From positions 186,001 through 250,000 of the forward strand of contig JADJOS010000004.1 of NCBI GenBank assembly GCA_016713675.1: a stretch of 64,000 nucleotides of DNA, read 5' to 3'. Below, one piece after another: positions 55,365 through 63,987 of the stretch. Under the pieces are notes generated by a model, which worked only from the letters and a program-made list of their open reading frames with translations, was not told the origin of the DNA and did no database searches. Source of the DNA: Acidobacteriota bacterium. GTDB taxonomy: Bacteria > Acidobacteriota > Blastocatellia > Pyrinomonadales > Pyrinomonadaceae. The translations under genes and the position numbers were made by a program. The stretch's first letter is position 1. Every line of letters starts with the position of its first letter.

Positions 55365-56654
55365 TTACGCATAGATCCCGCGCATCCGAGTGTCGTATGC
55401 AACGCGATCGATGGCCATCATGTAAGCGGCCGTTCGTGTATCGACATCATGCTTCGTCGCATAATGGCATAATTCGTTAAAACTCGCGACCATTTTATCC
55501 TCGAGCCGAGAGTTGACTTCGGCTTCCGACCAAAAGTATCCCATGCGATCCTGTACCCATTCGAAATACGAGACAGTAACGCCTCCGGCGTTTGCCAAAA
55601 TATCCGGAATGACAAAAATGCCTTTATCGTGAAGGATCTTGTCTGCTTTGGGCGTCGTCGGGCCATTTGCACCTTCTGCCAATATCTTACATTTGATCCG
55701 ATCGGCATTTTCCGAGGTGATCTGGTTCTCCGTAGCACAAGGGGCCAAGACGTCACATTCGATCTCCAGGAGAGCCTTGTTATCGACCGCCTCTACGTCC
55801 GGATAGCCCTCCAGCGACTTATATTGGTTCAAATATTCGAGAACGTGCGGGATATTGAGTCCGTTCGGATTATAGATACCGCCGCCGACATCTGAAATTG
55901 CGACCACCTTATAACCCTGCTGCCACATCAATTCGGCACCGATGCCGCCAACGTTTCCGCTGCCCTGCACCACGACGGTCGTCTGTTCCGGCGTCAGGTT
56001 AAATCGTTTGATCGCTTCGTTAACACAGATCAACACGCCGCGTCCGGTCGCCTCACGCCGTCCGAGCGAACCGCCAAGTGCGACCGGCTTGCCGGTGACG
56101 ACCGATGTCACGGTGTGACGGGCATGCATTGAATATGTATCCATGATCCACGCCATCGTTTGTTCGTTCGTGTTCATGTCGGGAGCCGGAACGTCCTTGT
56201 CCGGGCCGATGAAATCGATCAGCTCAGCCGTGTAGCGGCGTGTCATGCGTTCGAGTTCACCGAGCGACATTTGATGCGGATCGCAAATGATGCCGCCTTT
56301 TCCGCCGCCGAACGGCACGTTGACGACCGCGCATTTCCAGGTCATCCAAGCCGACAGAGCCTTTACTTCGTCCAACGATACGTCAGGAGCATAACGAATG
56401 CCGCCCTTTGCCGGCCCGCGGGCAAAGTTATGCTGAACGCGATAGCCCTCGAACACCTGAATATGTCCAGTGTCCATACGCACAGGAATATAAACCTTGA
56501 TCTCGCGGCTCGGCACACGCATTACTCTGTAAAGATCTTCGTCCAGTCCCAATAATTTTGCCGCTCGGTCAAAACGCTCGCTCATTGCTTCGAACGGGTT
56601 CTTTTCGTCGCTGCCCTTAAATCGCCGCATTTCGTCGGCCATCGGATTTGCCAT
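55365..56654 (-). CDS. gdhA: Glu/Leu/Phe/Val dehydrogenase (glutamate dehydrogenase)
   Basis: A 429-residue cytoplasmic enzyme that interconverts glutamate and 2-oxoglutarate plus ammonium with NAD(P). The substrate site has G-P-A-K-G-G-I-R-Y and P-F-G-G-G-K-G-G-I with the catalytic Lys, followed by D-V-P-A-P-D-M-N-T. The dinucleotide fold shows Q-G-S-G-N-V-G-G. Length and motifs fit the hexameric glutamate dehydrogenase group; a branched-chain dehydrogenase is less likely. It lies 41 bp downstream of larE and probably shares its transcript. ATG 56654 has GGAG at an 11-nt spacing. Confidence 0.93.
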   Translation of the reverse strand: MANPMADEMRRFKGSDEKNPFEAMSERFDRAAKLLGLDEDLYRVMRVPSREIKVYIPVRMDTGHIQVFEGYRVQHNFARGPAKGGIRYAPDVSLDEVKALSAWMTWKCAVVNVPFGGGKGGIICDPHQMSLGELERMTRRYTAELIDFIGPDKDVPAPDMNTNEQTMAWIMDTYSMHARHTVTSVVTGKPVALGGSLGRREATGRGVLICVNEAIKRFNLTPEQTTVVVQGSGNVGGIGAELMWQQGYKVVAISDVGGGIYNPNGLNIPHVLEYLNQYKSLEGYPDVEAVDNKALLEIECDVLAPCATENQITSENADRIKCKILAEGANGPTTPKADKILHDKGIFVIPDILANAGGVTVSYFEWVQDRMGYFWSEAEVNSRLEDKMVASFNELCHYATKHDVDTRTAAYMMAIDRVAYDTRMRGIYA

Positions 56655-56695
56655 TTTATTTAATTCTCCAAATAGATAATTTGATTATAGATGAT

Positions 56696-57559
56696 TTAAT
56701 TATTGCCCACTATGTTAATTGCCTCGTTCATTGAACCTGAACGAAACCCTTTCGGATCAAGCTCTACATTATTAAAGCCGATCTTCATTAAGTTTTCTGT
56801 GATACTCGACACAATCGCCGGCTCGAGAGCACGGCTGAGTTCGGCCGGGCCGACCTCAACTCTTGCATGTTCGCCATCAACGCGAACCCGAAATTCCTTA
56901 AATCCGATCGCTCTAATGAAATCCTCACCGCGCTCGACCATCGACAAACGTTCGATCGTCACCGGTACGCCGTAAGCAATTCGCGAAGACAGACACGGAC
57001 TCGCCGGTTTGTCCCACGCCCGGACCCCGCGGAGCCGGCTGAATTCGCGAATCTCGTCCTTTTCGAACCCAAGATCGGCGAGTGGGCTCTTTACACTGTT
57101 CTCAGCCGCGGCGACGCGGCCGGGCCTATGATCTTTCATGTCGTCGGAGTTCGTTCCGTCCAACACGAAACCGATACCGCGTGACGCCGCTAGAGCCTCG
57201 AGCTTCGAATACAATTCAGATTTGCAGAAATAGCACCGGTTCGCGGGATTCGCCCGATATTTTTCGTCGTTGAGTTCGTCCGTCTCGATGGTCTCAAAAT
57301 TGAAACCGAACTCGCCGGCGATCGATGCCGCCTCTTCTCGCTGAAACTGCGATACGCTTGGTGACAAGCCAAGCACACACAACGCTTTTTCGCCCAATTC
57401 CTGCGTCGCAATAAGCGCCAAATATGTGCTGTCAACACCGCCGGAAAACGCGACCAACACCGAGCCCATATCACGCATCATAGACCGAAGGGAATCTTCC
57501 TTTTCCGGGAATTGAGTGGATGCGGTGATGTCGGCTTTATTTGACGTTGGTGCGTTCAT
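56696..57559 (-). CDS. larE: ATP-dependent sacrificial sulfur transferase LarE
   Basis: A 287-residue PP-loop enzyme that activates the nickel-pincer cofactor precursor with AMP and transfers sulfur to it. The PP-loop is S-G-G-V-D-S-T (39-45). Cys109 and Cys112 lie in R-C-Y-F-C-K, and Cys189 in S-P-C-L-S-S-R. Single-Cys LarE enzymes sacrifice that residue; three-Cys members can hold a [4Fe-4S] cluster, and this protein has the three-Cys pattern. The other cofactor genes (larB, larC) and lactate racemase are not in the window. It is divergent from the TPR gene at 57709. Confidence 0.92.
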   Translation of the reverse strand: MNAPTSNKADITASTQFPEKEDSLRSMMRDMGSVLVAFSGGVDSTYLALIATQELGEKALCVLGLSPSVSQFQREEAASIAGEFGFNFETIETDELNDEKYRANPANRCYFCKSELYSKLEALAASRGIGFVLDGTNSDDMKDHRPGRVAAAENSVKSPLADLGFEKDEIREFSRLRGVRAWDKPASPCLSSRIAYGVPVTIERLSMVERGEDFIRAIGFKEFRVRVDGEHARVEVGPAELSRALEPAIVSSITENLMKIGFNNVELDPKGFRSGSMNEAINIVGNN

Positions 57560-57708
57560 TGTAGGACGGGAACCGTTTGACGGCGAACCAAAATCTTATA
57601 TCACTATAAATAGTGAACGCAAATCTTTGACTTAGAAAATGAACGTGCACAAATCGCTGAAAACATAGCAATTTGAATGCCCGGATGATAAACTTACAAT
57701 TTCTGCAA

Positions 57709-59193
57709 ATGACAAGAGATCGCATTTTGATCAATCCGGCTGTGGCCATACGACATGTATTCGCCGCCTCTTTGTTGTGCACAGTTCTTTTCGGATCCGC
57801 AGTACTTTGTACATTTGCTCAGGATGGTGAAGACGAACCTAAGAACGCCGTTAATATATTCAATCAGGGTCAAGAGATCCACGAAAAAGGCGATCTTATC
57901 GCGGCGATCAAACTCTATGATGAAGCGATAGCTTTGGTCGAGGATTTTCCCGAAGCAGAATACCAGAAGGGCATTGCTTATCTGGCACTGAACAAGATCG
58001 ACGAAGCCGAGTCATCATTTCGCAAGGCAACGGAGAAACGGCCTGAATGGTCGCTGGCACTTGCGATGCTCGGCGACGTGAAAGTAAGGAAACATATCGC
58101 GGCCACCGAATCGGGAGACATCGCCGAAGCAAAACGGCTCGCTGCCGATGCCTCTGCAACCTTGACCAAAGCGATCGAACTCGACGCAAACAACTTCCCT
58201 GCTTACGCCGCACTTGTTGATCTGCAGCTGCATTCGGCGGCTCCATCGAAATCCCTCGGCGAGACACTCACAAAATTGAGGATCCTGACGGATGGCAAGA
58301 TGAAGGTCCCGGCTTCGATATGGTCCGCTCGTGCCGGACTTGAAAATGCCGTGGGCGAAAAGGCCCTTGCCAGATCTTCGCTGAAGAATGCGCTCGCAGT
58401 CGATCCGAAAAATATCAACGCCATCAAATTCGCAGCCGAGCTCGCCCTCAACGATCACGACACCGAACAGGCTGAGTCATATACCGAAACGCTTACCAAA
58501 CTCGCTCCGGATCGGACATCGACAATTGTCCTACAAGCCCGTGTCGCTGCCGCCCAGGGCAAGACCGACGTCGCTCTTAAGCTCCTCGACCTGATAAAGG
58601 TAAAGTCGGCCGAGGCGGAATCGCTTCGTGCAGGCATCTCGGCTGCGGCGTCAACGGACACTGCAAAACTCGAAGCTCTCGTCGCCAAGGAACCGAAAAA
58701 CGCATCATATCTCGGCCGTTTATGCGTTCTCAATCGGCTCGAAGCTCCCGACAAAGCCCTCGACTATTGCCGCCGTGCATCTGAGGCGGAGCCAACCAAT
58801 ATTGACCATGCGATCGGTTACGGTGCCGCCTTGGTTCAGGCAAAACGCTTCGATCAAGCCGCTGCATTGCTCAAGCGGATCTCCGAGATCGCTCCGGAAA
58901 ACGCCACGGTCCATGCAAATCTCGCCGCCGCACTTTATCAACTCAAGCGTTACGCCGAGGCAAAGGCAGAATACAGATGGATAGCCGCGAAGATGCCCGA
59001 AAGCGCCATCGCGCATTATTTGCTTGCGGTCTCGCACGATCAACTGGCAGAATATCTGGACGCAATGGCAAACTATCAACAGTTCCTGCGTCTCGCGGAT
59101 CCGCTCAAGAATCAACTTGAGATAGAAAAAGTTAACTTGCGAGTCCCCTCGCTGCAAAAACAGATAAAGGAAATGAAAGTAAAGAAGAACTGA
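57709..59193 (+). CDS. Exported tetratricopeptide-repeat protein
   Basis: About 494 residues with an N-terminal signal peptide or anchor (HVFAASLLCTVLFGSAVLCT, then F-A-Q). The rest is a TPR solenoid: A-I-K-L-Y-D-E-A-I-A-L-V-E-D-F-P-E-A, Y-L-A-L-N-K-I-D-E-A-E-S-S-F, and later A-A-L-Y-Q-L-K-R-Y-A-E-A-K-A-E-Y. Starts at TTG 57673 and ATG 57685 are in frame; ATG 57709 is preferred for the signal peptide, with no clear ribosome site for any. It is a likely periplasmic scaffold. It heads a unit with two small exported proteins, the next starting 3 bp after its stop. Confidence 0.82.
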   Translation: MTRDRILINPAVAIRHVFAASLLCTVLFGSAVLCTFAQDGEDEPKNAVNIFNQGQEIHEKGDLIAAIKLYDEAIALVEDFPEAEYQKGIAYLALNKIDEAESSFRKATEKRPEWSLALAMLGDVKVRKHIAATESGDIAEAKRLAADASATLTKAIELDANNFPAYAALVDLQLHSAAPSKSLGETLTKLRILTDGKMKVPASIWSARAGLENAVGEKALARSSLKNALAVDPKNINAIKFAAELALNDHDTEQAESYTETLTKLAPDRTSTIVLQARVAAAQGKTDVALKLLDLIKVKSAEAESLRAGISAAASTDTAKLEALVAKEPKNASYLGRLCVLNRLEAPDKALDYCRRASEAEPTNIDHAIGYGAALVQAKRFDQAAALLKRISEIAPENATVHANLAAALYQLKRYAEAKAEYRWIAAKMPESAIAHYLLAVSHDQLAEYLDAMANYQQFLRLADPLKNQLEIEKVNLRVPSLQKQIKEMKVKKN

Positions 59194-59195
59194 AA

Positions 59196-59753
59196 GTGAA
59201 AAACGGAAAACTCAAAATTAAGACCCTTGGTTCAGCATTGATATCTGCTCACCGTTTCGCTCTGTACGCCTCTGTTTTACTTTCGATTTTCCACTTTTCG
59301 TTTTCCACCGTGTCGGCTCAGCCCGAAACTGTTCCGCCGCCGTCAAAGATCATTGCAAAGGAAGAAAAAGCTAAGCTCGAATCGGTTACCGACGAAAAGG
59401 ACCGCACGATCCTCGCTCTTGCCTTCATGGATGCACATTTGAAGCAGGCCGAGAAGTTATTCCAGACTCAGGATTATTACAATCTTTATGTCGAACTGGG
59501 AGCATTCCATTATCTGATGGACAATACTCTCGACTATTTACTTCGCCGCAATAACGGCAGCAGCAGGATGCGCAATAATCTGAAACGCTACGAGATCGGG
59601 CTTCGCGGCTTTGCACCGCGGCTCGAACTGATCCGCCGCGAGGTTCCGCCGAAATACGAGCCCTACATTTTCAAACTGCTCAAGAATTTGCGCGACGCCC
59701 GGACCAGTGCGATCGAGCCGCAATTCGGCGACACCGTCATAAATACCAATTAG
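59196..59753 (+). CDS. Small exported protein of unknown function
   Basis: A 185-residue protein with a GTG start at 59196, just after the TPR stop. The signal peptide is A-L-Y-A-S-V-L-L-S-I-F-H-F-S-F-S-T-V-S-A. The mature part is helical, with K-I-I-A-K-E-E-K-A-K-L-E, DAHLKQAEKLFQTQDYYNLY and repeated basic stretches (L-R-R-N-N-G-S-S-R-M-R-N-N-L-K-R). It resembles no family I can name. Tight spacing on both sides suggests translational coupling within a three-gene unit. Confidence 0.75.
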   Translation: MKNGKLKIKTLGSALISAHRFALYASVLLSIFHFSFSTVSAQPETVPPPSKIIAKEEKAKLESVTDEKDRTILALAFMDAHLKQAEKLFQTQDYYNLYVELGAFHYLMDNTLDYLLRRNNGSSRMRNNLKRYEIGLRGFAPRLELIRREVPPKYEPYIFKLLKNLRDARTSAIEPQFGDTVINTN

Positions 59754-60376
59754 TGAAAAGTGAAAGAATAAAGATCATGATAAAGATAAGCATGCGCGAT
59801 GTGTTGATGGTGGCCGGTTTGTTGCTTTTCACGTTTCACATTTCACAGTTGACGGCGAATGCACAGCGGCGTGATTTTCTGACCGACGCCGAGATCGAAC
59901 TCGTTCGCGACGCGCAAGAGATCGATCGTCGGATCGAGGTTCTGGTCCATGCCGCCGATCGGCGGTTTGACTTGCTAAAGATCGACGTTTCAAAGCCGGC
60001 GGGCAAGAAAGAATCTGAAACCTGGGGCGATCTGCCGAAAGGCGAGCGGATCGACCTGCTCTTCGACATCAAACGCCTGCTCCAAAAGGCCATCGACGAC
60101 ATCGACAACATCTCCGAACGCCCGGATTCAGCCATTCTGCCTGATCCCGAGATCAAAAAACCCAAAACGCTCGCCGATATCTTTCCGGTCGCTGTCCGCA
60201 ACCTCGCCGCCGCGGCGTCGCGCTATAAGCCCGCACTCCAAAAAGAACTCGACTCCACCACCGACCAAATGCAGAAGGGCGTCATCCTCGATTCCATCGA
60301 TTCCTGCAACGCCATCCTCGAGTCCGTCACCAAACTCCCGGCCGAGGTCGATAAGAAAAAGAAGAAGAATAACTGA
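59753..60376 (+). CDS. Small exported protein of unknown function
   Basis: A 207-residue protein whose nominal GTG start overlaps the stop of the preceding gene; ATGs at 59777 and 59792 are alternatives. The signal peptide is V-L-M-V-A-G-L-L-L-F-T-F-H-I-S-Q-L-T-A-N-A-Q. The mature part is alpha-helical and charged (ERIDLLFDIKRLLQKAIDDI, ending in a Lys-rich tail K-K-K-K-K-N-N). It is similar in style to its neighbour (both helical, about 180-190 mature residues) and likely works with it and the TPR protein. No family recognised. Confidence 0.75.
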   Translation: MKSERIKIMIKISMRDVLMVAGLLLFTFHISQLTANAQRRDFLTDAEIELVRDAQEIDRRIEVLVHAADRRFDLLKIDVSKPAGKKESETWGDLPKGERIDLLFDIKRLLQKAIDDIDNISERPDSAILPDPEIKKPKTLADIFPVAVRNLAAAASRYKPALQKELDSTTDQMQKGVILDSIDSCNAILESVTKLPAEVDKKKKKNN

Positions 60377-60519
60377 TCTGACAACACTGATCGAACCGAT
60401 CGATATCGGCGGCCGCGGTTTCCTTTCAACGGTTAATTTTGCTCACTCTCCTAATAACTTGGTCACCTTTTCTCCGCCTGTACTTGCCCGGATAATACCT
60501 CTAATTTACACTCGTTAGT

Positions 60520-61637
60520 ATGTCTGATACAGAATTGAAAAAACTCCGCTGAACGCCGTGCATCGTGCGTTGGGTGGGAAGATGGTGGATTTTGGCGGTT
60601 GGGATATGCCGGTGCAGTACGGCGCAGGCGTCATCGAGGAACATATGCGCTGCCGCACCGCGAGCGCTCTGTTCGACGTGTCGCACATGGGCGAGATCTG
60701 GGTCGAGGGGCCCGACGCCATTGCCTTTGTCAATCGCCTTACGACGAACGACGTCACGAAACTGGTCGACGGCCAGGCACATTACTCGGCTTTGACAAAT
60801 ACCAACGGCGGCGTCGTCGACGACCTGCTCGTCTACCGTTTTAGCCATGACCGTCTGCTGCTCGTCGTAAATGCCGGCACGACCGAAAAGGACTGGGCCT
60901 GGATCAAATCGCACCATTCCGAACACGACGACCTCGGCCTGCGAAACGCGTCGCATGACTATTGCCAGATCGCGGTCCAGGGCCCTGACGCCACGGGCAT
61001 TCTGCAGAAACTGACCGAGACCGACCTCGGAGCGATAAAATATTATCACTTTACGACCGGCCAGGTTGACGGTGTTGATTCGATCATCTCGCGGACCGGT
61101 TACACCGGTGAAGACGGTTTTGAGGTCTATGCCTCCCCCGAACACGCCGAACAGCTCTGGGACAAACTGCTCGAGACGGGTAAGTATGAGAGCGACGGCG
61201 GCATACTGCCCTGCGGCCTCGCCGCACGCAATACGCTTCGGCTCGAAGCAGCGATGTCGCTCTACGGCCACGAACTCGGCGATGACATCACCCCGCTCGA
61301 AGCCGGCCTCGGCTGGATCACTAAGCTCGGCAAAGGCGAATTCACCGGCTCGCACCAGATCGCCGCCCAAAAAGAAGCCGGCGTGAAGCGCAAGATCGCC
61401 GGTTTCGAAATGACCGAGCCCGGCATCGGCCGCGACGGTATGGACATCTACGTTGGCGACGAAAAGGTCGGAGTAGTGACGAGCGGTTCACCTGCTCCGT
61501 TCCTGAAAAAGAACATTGGACTCGCGTTTTTGCCACCGGAGTTTGCAAATATCGGACAAGAAATTAAAATTGATGTCAGAGGCAGACACGTAGGAGCAAA
61601 AGTAGTACCGACGCCCTTTTACAAGCGGGCAAAATGA
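60520..61637 (+). CDS. gcvT: Glycine cleavage system T protein, frameshifted in an A6 run
   Basis: Aminomethyltransferase of the glycine cleavage system; it releases ammonia from the aminomethyl-lipoyl H protein and passes the methylene group to tetrahydrofolate. From ATG 60520 the frame reads M-S-D-T-E-L-K-K and then hits TGA at 60550. One extra A in the A6 run (60538-60543) restores K-K-T-P-L-N-A-V-H-R-A-L-G-G-K-M-V, as in other GcvT proteins. Repaired length is 372 residues, normal. Key segments are GWDMPVQYGAGVIEEHMRCR, GYTGEDGFEVY and L-A-A-R-N-T-L-R-L-E-A. Its stop overlaps the next gene by 4 bp. Confidence 0.93.
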
Positions 61638-61867
61638 GCGTTTCGCAGTACATTTGCGGCAAATGCGGCGGGAATATGATCAAGGGCTTTGCCGCAGATA
61701 AAAGCGAGCATTATTATATGAAGCTAACTTGGGTTGACGGCGAACCCGAACACGCTTCTCTGCTCGGCATCAAAGGCGACAACGTCAAAGTCCACGACCG
61801 CGTGCGGCGAGATGTGCGGGGCCTGAGATGCGAAAAATGCGGCTACCTTGAGCTTTACGCAGTCTGA
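61634..61867 (+). CDS. Small zinc-ribbon protein between gcvT and gcvH
   Basis: A 77-residue protein with two C-x-x-C knuckles, C8-G-K-C11 and C66-E-K-C69, which together should bind one zinc ion. The middle is mixed (E-H-Y-Y-M-K-L-T-W-V-D-G-E-P-E). It starts inside the gcvT stop codon (ATGA overlap) and ends 27 bp before gcvH, so it is an integral part of the operon. A role as a protein or nucleic-acid binding accessory of the glycine cleavage genes is possible but not shown. No named family recognised. Confidence 0.75.
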   Translation: MSVSQYICGKCGGNMIKGFAADKSEHYYMKLTWVDGEPEHASLLGIKGDNVKVHDRVRRDVRGLRCEKCGYLELYAV

Positions 61868-61894
61868 TCAAAAACTAAATTTTATCTAAATACT

Positions 61895-62284
61895 ATGTCA
61901 AACATTCCAGAGAACTTACGTTACAGCAAAGATCACGAATACGTCCTCGTCGAAGGCGATATTGCGACGATCGGTATTACGGATTACGCCCAGCATTCGC
62001 TCGGCGATGTTGTTTATATTGATATGCCGCGAGTCGGCGATCATTTTGGCACGCATGAGGCGTTCGGCTCGGTCGAATCGGTCAAGGCTGTTTCCGAGAT
62101 CTTTACGCCGCTTGCCGGAACTGTCACCGAGGTGAACGAAGGCCTCAATGACACTCCCGAAGCCGTCAATAATGACGCCTATGGTGCCGGCTGGATGGTC
62201 AAAATAAAAATGGACAATCCGCTTGAAGCCGATAAGATGCTCTCTGCTGTCGAATACGAAGAGTATCTCGAAGCGAGTGCATGA
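61895..62284 (+). CDS. gcvH: Glycine cleavage system H protein
   Basis: The lipoyl carrier of the glycine cleavage system, 129 residues. The lipoylated Lys is residue 64 in G-S-V-E-S-V-K-A-V-S-E-I. The start (Y-S-K-D-H-E-Y-V) and G-D-V-V-Y-I-D-M-P are typical. It follows gcvT and the zinc-ribbon gene and ends at a terminator, so the P protein (gcvP) must be encoded elsewhere. Confidence 0.95.
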   Translation: MSNIPENLRYSKDHEYVLVEGDIATIGITDYAQHSLGDVVYIDMPRVGDHFGTHEAFGSVESVKAVSEIFTPLAGTVTEVNEGLNDTPEAVNNDAYGAGWMVKIKMDNPLEADKMLSAVEYEEYLEASA

Positions 62285-62628
62285 TTGCAGGTAGAAAACG
62301 GAGAGCTTACAAACGAACGATCGCACGATCGTCGTAAAAATTATCAGAGGTCATGGCGCGGTTGCCTTGGCCTTTTTTCTTTTTGTCGCCGCTGACACAG
62401 TTGGATCATGTCGCTAGCATATTAAGATGATCAGGGAGATCACGTATATTTTTGGTCAGTCTGGACCATCTGTGGATGATTCAAACGTGGCAAAGCCATC
62501 CGCCAAATAGAACACAATGGTACAAGCAACGGCAATGACGCAGGTCACAATCACATCCGCCAGTTTAAGCGATAATAAAAATAGTCAGAAACAAACTATA
62601 TAGCGATTTAATATGGAGAAACACTACA
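62285..62628. other. Intergenic region after gcvH, 344 bp
   Basis: It contains a small ACGATCG-C-ACGATCGT dyad near 62320, the terminator at 62349-62384, and the leader of the gene at 62629. No promoter consensus, RNA gene or further coding sequence was recognised. Confidence 0.5.
62349..62384 (+). terminator. Terminator of the gcvT-gcvH unit
   Basis: GGTCATGGC pairs with GCCTTGGCC (62349-62372; one T-T mismatch, one G-U pair), 6-nt loop, then TTTTTTCTTTTT. It lies 65 nt past the gcvH stop. Confidence 0.88.
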
Positions 62629-63987
62629 ATGAAACTACTAACAGCAATAGTGGCACCCACATTGATTATTGGCTTTGCCGCGGCTGCGGTATGCGGACAA
62701 AACTACAAGATCAAGCAATCGACCTCGATCAGCGGACAGAATTTCTCGTCAACCGTTTATGTTAAAGGATCGCGAAAACGCACGGAAAGCAGTGGGATGA
62801 TGGGAATGGCCGGCATGACCGACATTGAACAATGCGACCTTAAGCGCACAATAAAAGTCAGCGACAGTAAAAAGCTCTACTTTGTGGAACCATTCCAGAC
62901 CGATCTCGGGTCTTCGTCTCCGTCGTCTGCGACGCCCTCACCATCTGGTGTAGCGACAAAGGGCGGAACCATTACGATTACCAATTCGATCACGGACACC
63001 GGCGAACGCAAACAAATGTTCGGCCTGACGGCCCGAAGGATCAAGTCGGTCATGACGATGCAATCCTCGCCGGATGCGTGCAATAAAAGCGACATGCAGA
63101 TCGAGATCGACGGGTGGTATGTCGATCTGCCCCAATTCTCATGTCCGGTTTCTGCACCGAGAAATCCGTACGCCGGCAGCGATGGAAACCGCGGCTGCAC
63201 CGACCGCATGGTCATTAAAAACACAGGCACGGGCAAACTTGGATTTCCTCTCTCGCTCACACAAAAGATGAAGATGGGCTCGGCCGACGATGAAGATATG
63301 CCGGCGATGACTCAAACCATCGAGACAGTCGAGTTTTCAAAAGCCCCGCTGGACGACGCAATGTTCGATATTCCCGTCGGATACATGGCGGCAAGATCGG
63401 CCAACGATCTGTACGAAATGCCTGGTTCGGCTGCGATGTCCGCCGACGGTTTCGGCAACGACAACGGCCGGCCAAACAACAACGGAACTCTCGGGTCGCT
63501 CGAGACCAGACCAGGGGGCTGGTCAAAGATCCCGGGAGAGGACTCGACGGCCAGCAGCGCGAAAAAGCCTGGAATGATCCGCGTCGGCGTCATTGAGATA
63601 AGAAACTCCGGGGATGCAGTTGTCTCCGTCTCCAATTTGCAGGCATTCCTCGCTAAGCGCCTGACTTCAGGTAAGATCGAAGGTGTCGTATACGGTTCCG
63701 AAGCCGAGGCTCGGGCCGCTGGATGCGATTATGTATTGTCAAGTAACTTTACAAAGCTCAAACAGTCGACAGCCGGCAAGGTCGGTAGTATTTTCGGAAA
63801 GATAACCAACACCGGCAGTTCCGGCAACTTTGAAGCACAGCTGGAATTTCAACTGCAACCACTTACTTCCGGCCAAAGGGGCTTTTCAAACAAGATCATT
63901 CAAAAGAATCATCCGGACGCTAGCACGGCAGCCGAGGCAGCTCTATCTGACGAAGCTAACTCGGTATTAAACTCCTTGAAGCTGTGA
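62629..63987 (+). CDS. Secreted protein of unknown function with a C-terminal curli-assembly-like domain
   Basis: A 452-residue exported protein. The signal peptide is L-L-T-A-I-V-A-P-T-L-I-I-G-F-A-A-A-A-V-C-G-Q. The N-terminal 260 residues are beta-rich (SSTVYVKGSRKRTESSGMMG) and end before a low-complexity linker (N-D-N-G-R-P-N-N-N-G-T). The C-terminal 150 residues (M-I-R-V-G-V-I-E-I-R-N-S, then AEARAAGCDYVLSSNFTKLK) recall periplasmic CsgG-like or TolB-like nucleotide-free folds, weakly. GGAG lies 10 bases before ATG 62629. It stands alone, 13 bp from the right edge. The function is not known. Confidence 0.7.
   Translation: MKLLTAIVAPTLIIGFAAAAVCGQNYKIKQSTSISGQNFSSTVYVKGSRKRTESSGMMGMAGMTDIEQCDLKRTIKVSDSKKLYFVEPFQTDLGSSSPSSATPSPSGVATKGGTITITNSITDTGERKQMFGLTARRIKSVMTMQSSPDACNKSDMQIEIDGWYVDLPQFSCPVSAPRNPYAGSDGNRGCTDRMVIKNTGTGKLGFPLSLTQKMKMGSADDEDMPAMTQTIETVEFSKAPLDDAMFDIPVGYMAARSANDLYEMPGSAAMSADGFGNDNGRPNNNGTLGSLETRPGGWSKIPGEDSTASSAKKPGMIRVGVIEIRNSGDAVVSVSNLQAFLAKRLTSGKIEGVVYGSEAEARAAGCDYVLSSNFTKLKQSTAGKVGSIFGKITNTGSSGNFEAQLEFQLQPLTSGQRGFSNKIIQKNHPDASTAAEAALSDEANSVLNSLKL

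Noticed and set aside
60377..60519. Glycine riboswitch upstream of gcvT
   Set aside because: No tandem aptamer signature found in the 143-bp gap; only a GGCGGCCGC palindrome-like stretch is present.
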